Part shown: piece after piece, positions 61,245-64,000 of the stretch
Layout of the letters: every line of letters begins with the position of its first letter
How positions within the stretch are numbered: the stretch's first letter is position 1
Source of the DNA: Phoebastria nigripes
Lineage: Eukaryota; Chordata; Aves; Procellariiformes; Diomedeidae
Direction: 5' to 3'
Length of the DNA: 64,000 nt
Assembly (NCBI GenBank): GCA_035582835.1
Contig: JAYKAV010000112.1
Span: 2,115,304 to 2,179,303, forward strand
Made by a program: the position numbers and the translations under genes
The notes under the pieces: model-generated
Databases searched by the model: none
Seen by the model: the letters and a program-made list of their open reading frames with translations, nothing else
Told to the model about the DNA's origin: nothing

Positions 61245-63179
61245 TCACTTTGATGCAGTCAGATTCTATTCTAGTCTTCAAAACCTCTGCTCATAAGAAT
61301 CCCACCACCTCCCAGAGAGTTTCTTTCAGAAACTCATTGCACTTTAAAGTAAAAAATTCTTTCTAGTAACCAAGTCTCCCTTTCTGGAAATGAAACTAGA
61401 GTTTCTAGGCCAGTTTGAAAACCAATTCCTAAATGATCTAACTTTTTACTCTTTTGACTGAAGTGAAAACTGATGTTTCAGATGAGTTTCATGATGACAT
61501 AGTGACATAATGACTCTATGAAGCTTTTAAAACTGACAGGAACTAATTTGAGAGAGAATAAAACACATTTTATAACTTTCCCCTCTAATCTTAATCATTC
61601 ATCTTTGATATTAAAAAGAGGGAGAAGATTGTTTTCCAAGTTTCTCATTTTCTAGTCGAATCCTTAGGCTAACCAGATCTTCTTATGGAATTCAGATAGG
61701 TCTTTTGAATTTCACCAAGCCTGCATCTGTGTACACAAATAAGTGGTAACACCAAGAGTTTTGAGCCACCAGTAGAGAGACTCTAACTTTCAGAATTACC
61801 AATGAACATAACAATTGCAGAACAACCTGTACCTACTGTTTTACATGTGCTACTGTAATCTTGTATTTATTCAATTAGTTTAGCCTTCTTTCCTCTGAGA
61901 ACAGCTTTATTTTCATTGGTTTTGTTATTTACAAATGTTTGCCAAATACTCAGATTTCTGCATCTGGACTTCCTAAAATATTCACTTCAAGCCTGCCTCT
62001 GCACCAACAGAAGACGTTGGGAGCTTTAATCAAGAGGAAAATACTCTCTGGCTATCTGCAGGGTGTGATCATCTGCATCACATTAGTTTTGCTCCCTAAT
62101 TAGGTAAATTAACTTCTATGACTAAGAGGAGGTGGGAAAAATCAAAAGCTTTTCAGAAGAGGTAGCATAGGTACTCCCATCATTAATCTCTCCAGGAACA
62201 CACTAAAGAATTAGAGACTTTCACTTTTCAGAAGCATTCTTGGGGGCAAATCATTCCCAAGAATGTTTGTATACAACTAATTTAAAGGGTGTTTAACAGT
62301 ACTGAAAGACTTTCAGGGATTTTATCCAAAGAAATATTCACCCCATGAATCTTCTTATTTCAAACAAGGAGTTCCATATGCAGCAGTAACTAATGAAGCC
62401 TGATTTTCTATACATCCATATGCACAGTGGTTGGATTCTCAGGTCAGATTATAATCGTAAAAAGTTTTTGATTATTTTCATTAAGGACTCCTTAGTGTCT
62501 AATAATATCGTTCTTTTCTTACCTGGACACTTGTATAGTGACCCTCTCTTCTCTACACCCCGTATTTCCGTATTTTTTGTGGAATTTGTAAAAGTGACTA
62601 AATCTTTGAGATTTTTACACTGTTGTATTAATTCAGTATCAGCAAGTAGATTTGAAAGTTATTCTGTCATAGAGTAAATATTAGACAAGCAGAGACATTG
62701 CTTCCTCAAGAAACCTGCATAAGAACTATAGCTTCCTCTCAGCGCTGCAGCAGAATACATTTTATAAAATACAGGTTTACTGTGAAGCATTTTTAATCTG
62801 AAGTACAATGTTTTTCTTAAGGAAGCAACAAAGACGGTTGGCCAAGGTGTGATCTGCAATTATGTTTACTTCCTCCCCAGCCTTTACATAACAAGGCATC
62901 CATGGCACTGGGCAACCATTAGAGGTCTTAAGTCCTAGCATCTGCTAGGGACCCAAGAGTCTCTGATGGAGTATTACACCAGAAATACATTGTTTGCTTA
63001 ATGTAAGTTTCTCATTTCTTTGGGCCCAAATTCTCTTTTCCTGCTGCATTTCAGCCAAAGACATTTCATTTGCATAATCAAAGGAAAAACTTGTTTCCAT
63101 CTGAGGTCTGTATCAAAATGGAGCACTTCAAAGCACAGTCTTGAGTTGTTTTAAGGAAAAGGTACAAATTATTTTGACT

Positions 63180-63197
63180 GGGGGGGGGGGGGGGGGG
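63180..63197. repeat. Poly(G) run of 18
   Basis: Eighteen consecutive G on the plus strand, continued by AGGAGAAC. Long G runs are rare and unstable and can form G-quadruplexes. They are also prone to length errors in sequencing, so the exact length is uncertain. Confidence 0.9.
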
Positions 63198-63434
63198 AGG
63201 AGAACAGAGGCTACATATCCCTCTCCTCAGAATACTATCTGATCAAAAGGAAAGTAAATCCTTGTTGTTCTGGCAAAGTTCCATGTTAACATCAGTTCTC
63301 TAAATCCACAAAAAGGCTGGGTGGACACTTGTGGGCAAGTTGCTGGAAACAGAAAGATTGCTTCTCTTACTTGTTTGAAAACTGCAAACTGTAACTTCAA
63401 CTTATAGGAAATTGAGGGAGGAGATCCATGACAA

Positions 63435-64000
63435 CTAGAAGAAGGTAAATATTGTCACCCCTTTTCAAAAAAGGCTGGAAGGTCAATTCAGGGAACTGCA
63501 GGCCAGTCATCCTCACTTTGGTTCTTGGGAAAATCATGGAGCAAGTCCTCTTGAAGTACATTTCTGGGTACAAGAAGGAGAAGGTGACTGGGAACAGTGA
63601 GCATGGGTTTACCAAGGATAGATCATGCCTAACAAATCTGATTGCCTTTTATGATGAAATGACTGGATTTGTGGGTGAGGGAAGAGCAGTGGATGTCATT
63701 CACCTCAATTTTAGCAAGGATTTCAGCATTGTCTCCCACAGTATTCTTGCATCCAAGATAAAATTGTATGATCTGAGTGAGCAGACAACTAGATAAGTAA
63801 AAAAAAACTGGTTGAATGACTAGGCTCAGAGGGTAACAGTCAATGGGTCATACTCTACCTGGAGATAAGTATCAACTGGAGTACCACAGGAGTCTATCCT
63901 GGGACCTGTTTAACATCTTTATCAAGGATCTGGGGGAGGTGACAAAGCTCATTCTTGTCAAATTTGCAGATGACACCAAACTGAGAGGAGCAGTTGATAT
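63435..64000 (+). mobile_element. CR1 LINE, reverse-transcriptase region, decayed, cut by the right window edge
   Basis: From about 63440 the plus strand encodes the CR1 reverse-transcriptase core: KKVNIV, PLFKKGWK, NCRPVILTLVLGKIMEQVLL, GNSEHGFTKDRSCLTNLIAF, YDEMTGFVGEGRAVDV, then HLNFSKDFSIVSH, then, after stops, STGVPQESILGPV and finally LVKFADDTKL near 63955-63985. The FADD catalytic pair is present, but the first catalytic aspartate, normally in LDFSKAFD, reads N. Stops occur at 63794 and in three later codons of the same frame (the last near 63910), and a one-base shift falls by the last of them, so this copy is dead. The 3' half continues past the window. The order and spacing match CR1 rather than LINE-2. 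Confidence 0.92.

Larger units (their letters stand above)
56311..63434. other. Gene-free stretch with DNA-structure tracts
   Basis: No gene was recognised. It holds the alternating tract at 56906, a (CAAA)-type run near 57150-57172, an A15 run at 57230-57244, a purine-rich stretch at 58566-58690, a split 14-bp repeat at 61204/61231 and G18 at 63180. The interval 57440-57960 and parts of 58860-59200 look like plausible conserved non-coding DNA, but only a cross-species alignment could show it. The open frame at 60853-61071 (72 codons) shows no domain. Confidence 0.4.

Noticed and set aside
1..64000. CRISPR array, phage, operon or other prokaryotic system
   Set aside because: No regularly spaced repeats, no dense gene packing and no ribosome-binding layout. 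CR1 and ERVL elements show this is bird DNA.

Overview
The window reads as ordinary nuclear DNA of a bird. The strongest clue is at least five CR1 retrotransposon copies (chicken-repeat-1 clade LINEs) carrying the avian CR1 3' tail, built on the octamer ATTCTATG, plus a solo ERVL-type LTR of a family I know as common in non-galliform birds (Neoaves). The species cannot be fixed from the sequence alone. The DNA is AT-rich, and about 40 isolated single 'n' bases lie between positions 193 and about 47876, with none after that.

I find no host protein-coding gene that I can defend. The open frames are short, have no recognisable domain and overlap on both strands, as expected by chance in AT-rich DNA. 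The only reading frames with recognisable protein content belong to CR1, with a weaker one that looks like LINE-2. There is no CRISPR array, operon, prokaryotic signal, rRNA or functional tRNA. The window is best described as a gene desert or the inside of a very large intron.

Layout. 1-265: CR1 ORF2 piece on the minus strand, running off the left edge. 266-660: GC-rich unassigned DNA abutting the CR1 break. 661-6070: AT-rich DNA with two GC-richer patches. 6071-6347: old CR1 3' end. 7353-7464: two small tandem duplications. 7791-8290: GC-richer block with short internal repeats. 8291-25544: mostly featureless, with two perfect 12-bp hairpins. 25545-26064: CR1 3' part. 27578-27625: possible very old CR1 tail. 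30519-31104: solo LTR with a perfect 5-bp target duplication. 36010-36138: purine hexanucleotide array. 39440-40219: the best preserved CR1, with 3' ORF2 open to its stop. 42590-43440: candidate ancient SINE block with two tRNA-like motifs. About 48100-48260: LINE-2-like remnant. 54899-55127: CR1 3' end. 56265-56310: possible ancient SINE tail. 56906-56942: alternating purine-pyrimidine tract. 63180-63197: run of 18 G. 63435-64000: decayed CR1 reverse-transcriptase region running off the right edge.

Nothing here amounts to a new biological system. The useful outcomes are the dated-by-structure mobile elements, several candidate ancient repeats that a repeat library search could settle, and a few unusual DNA-structure tracts.
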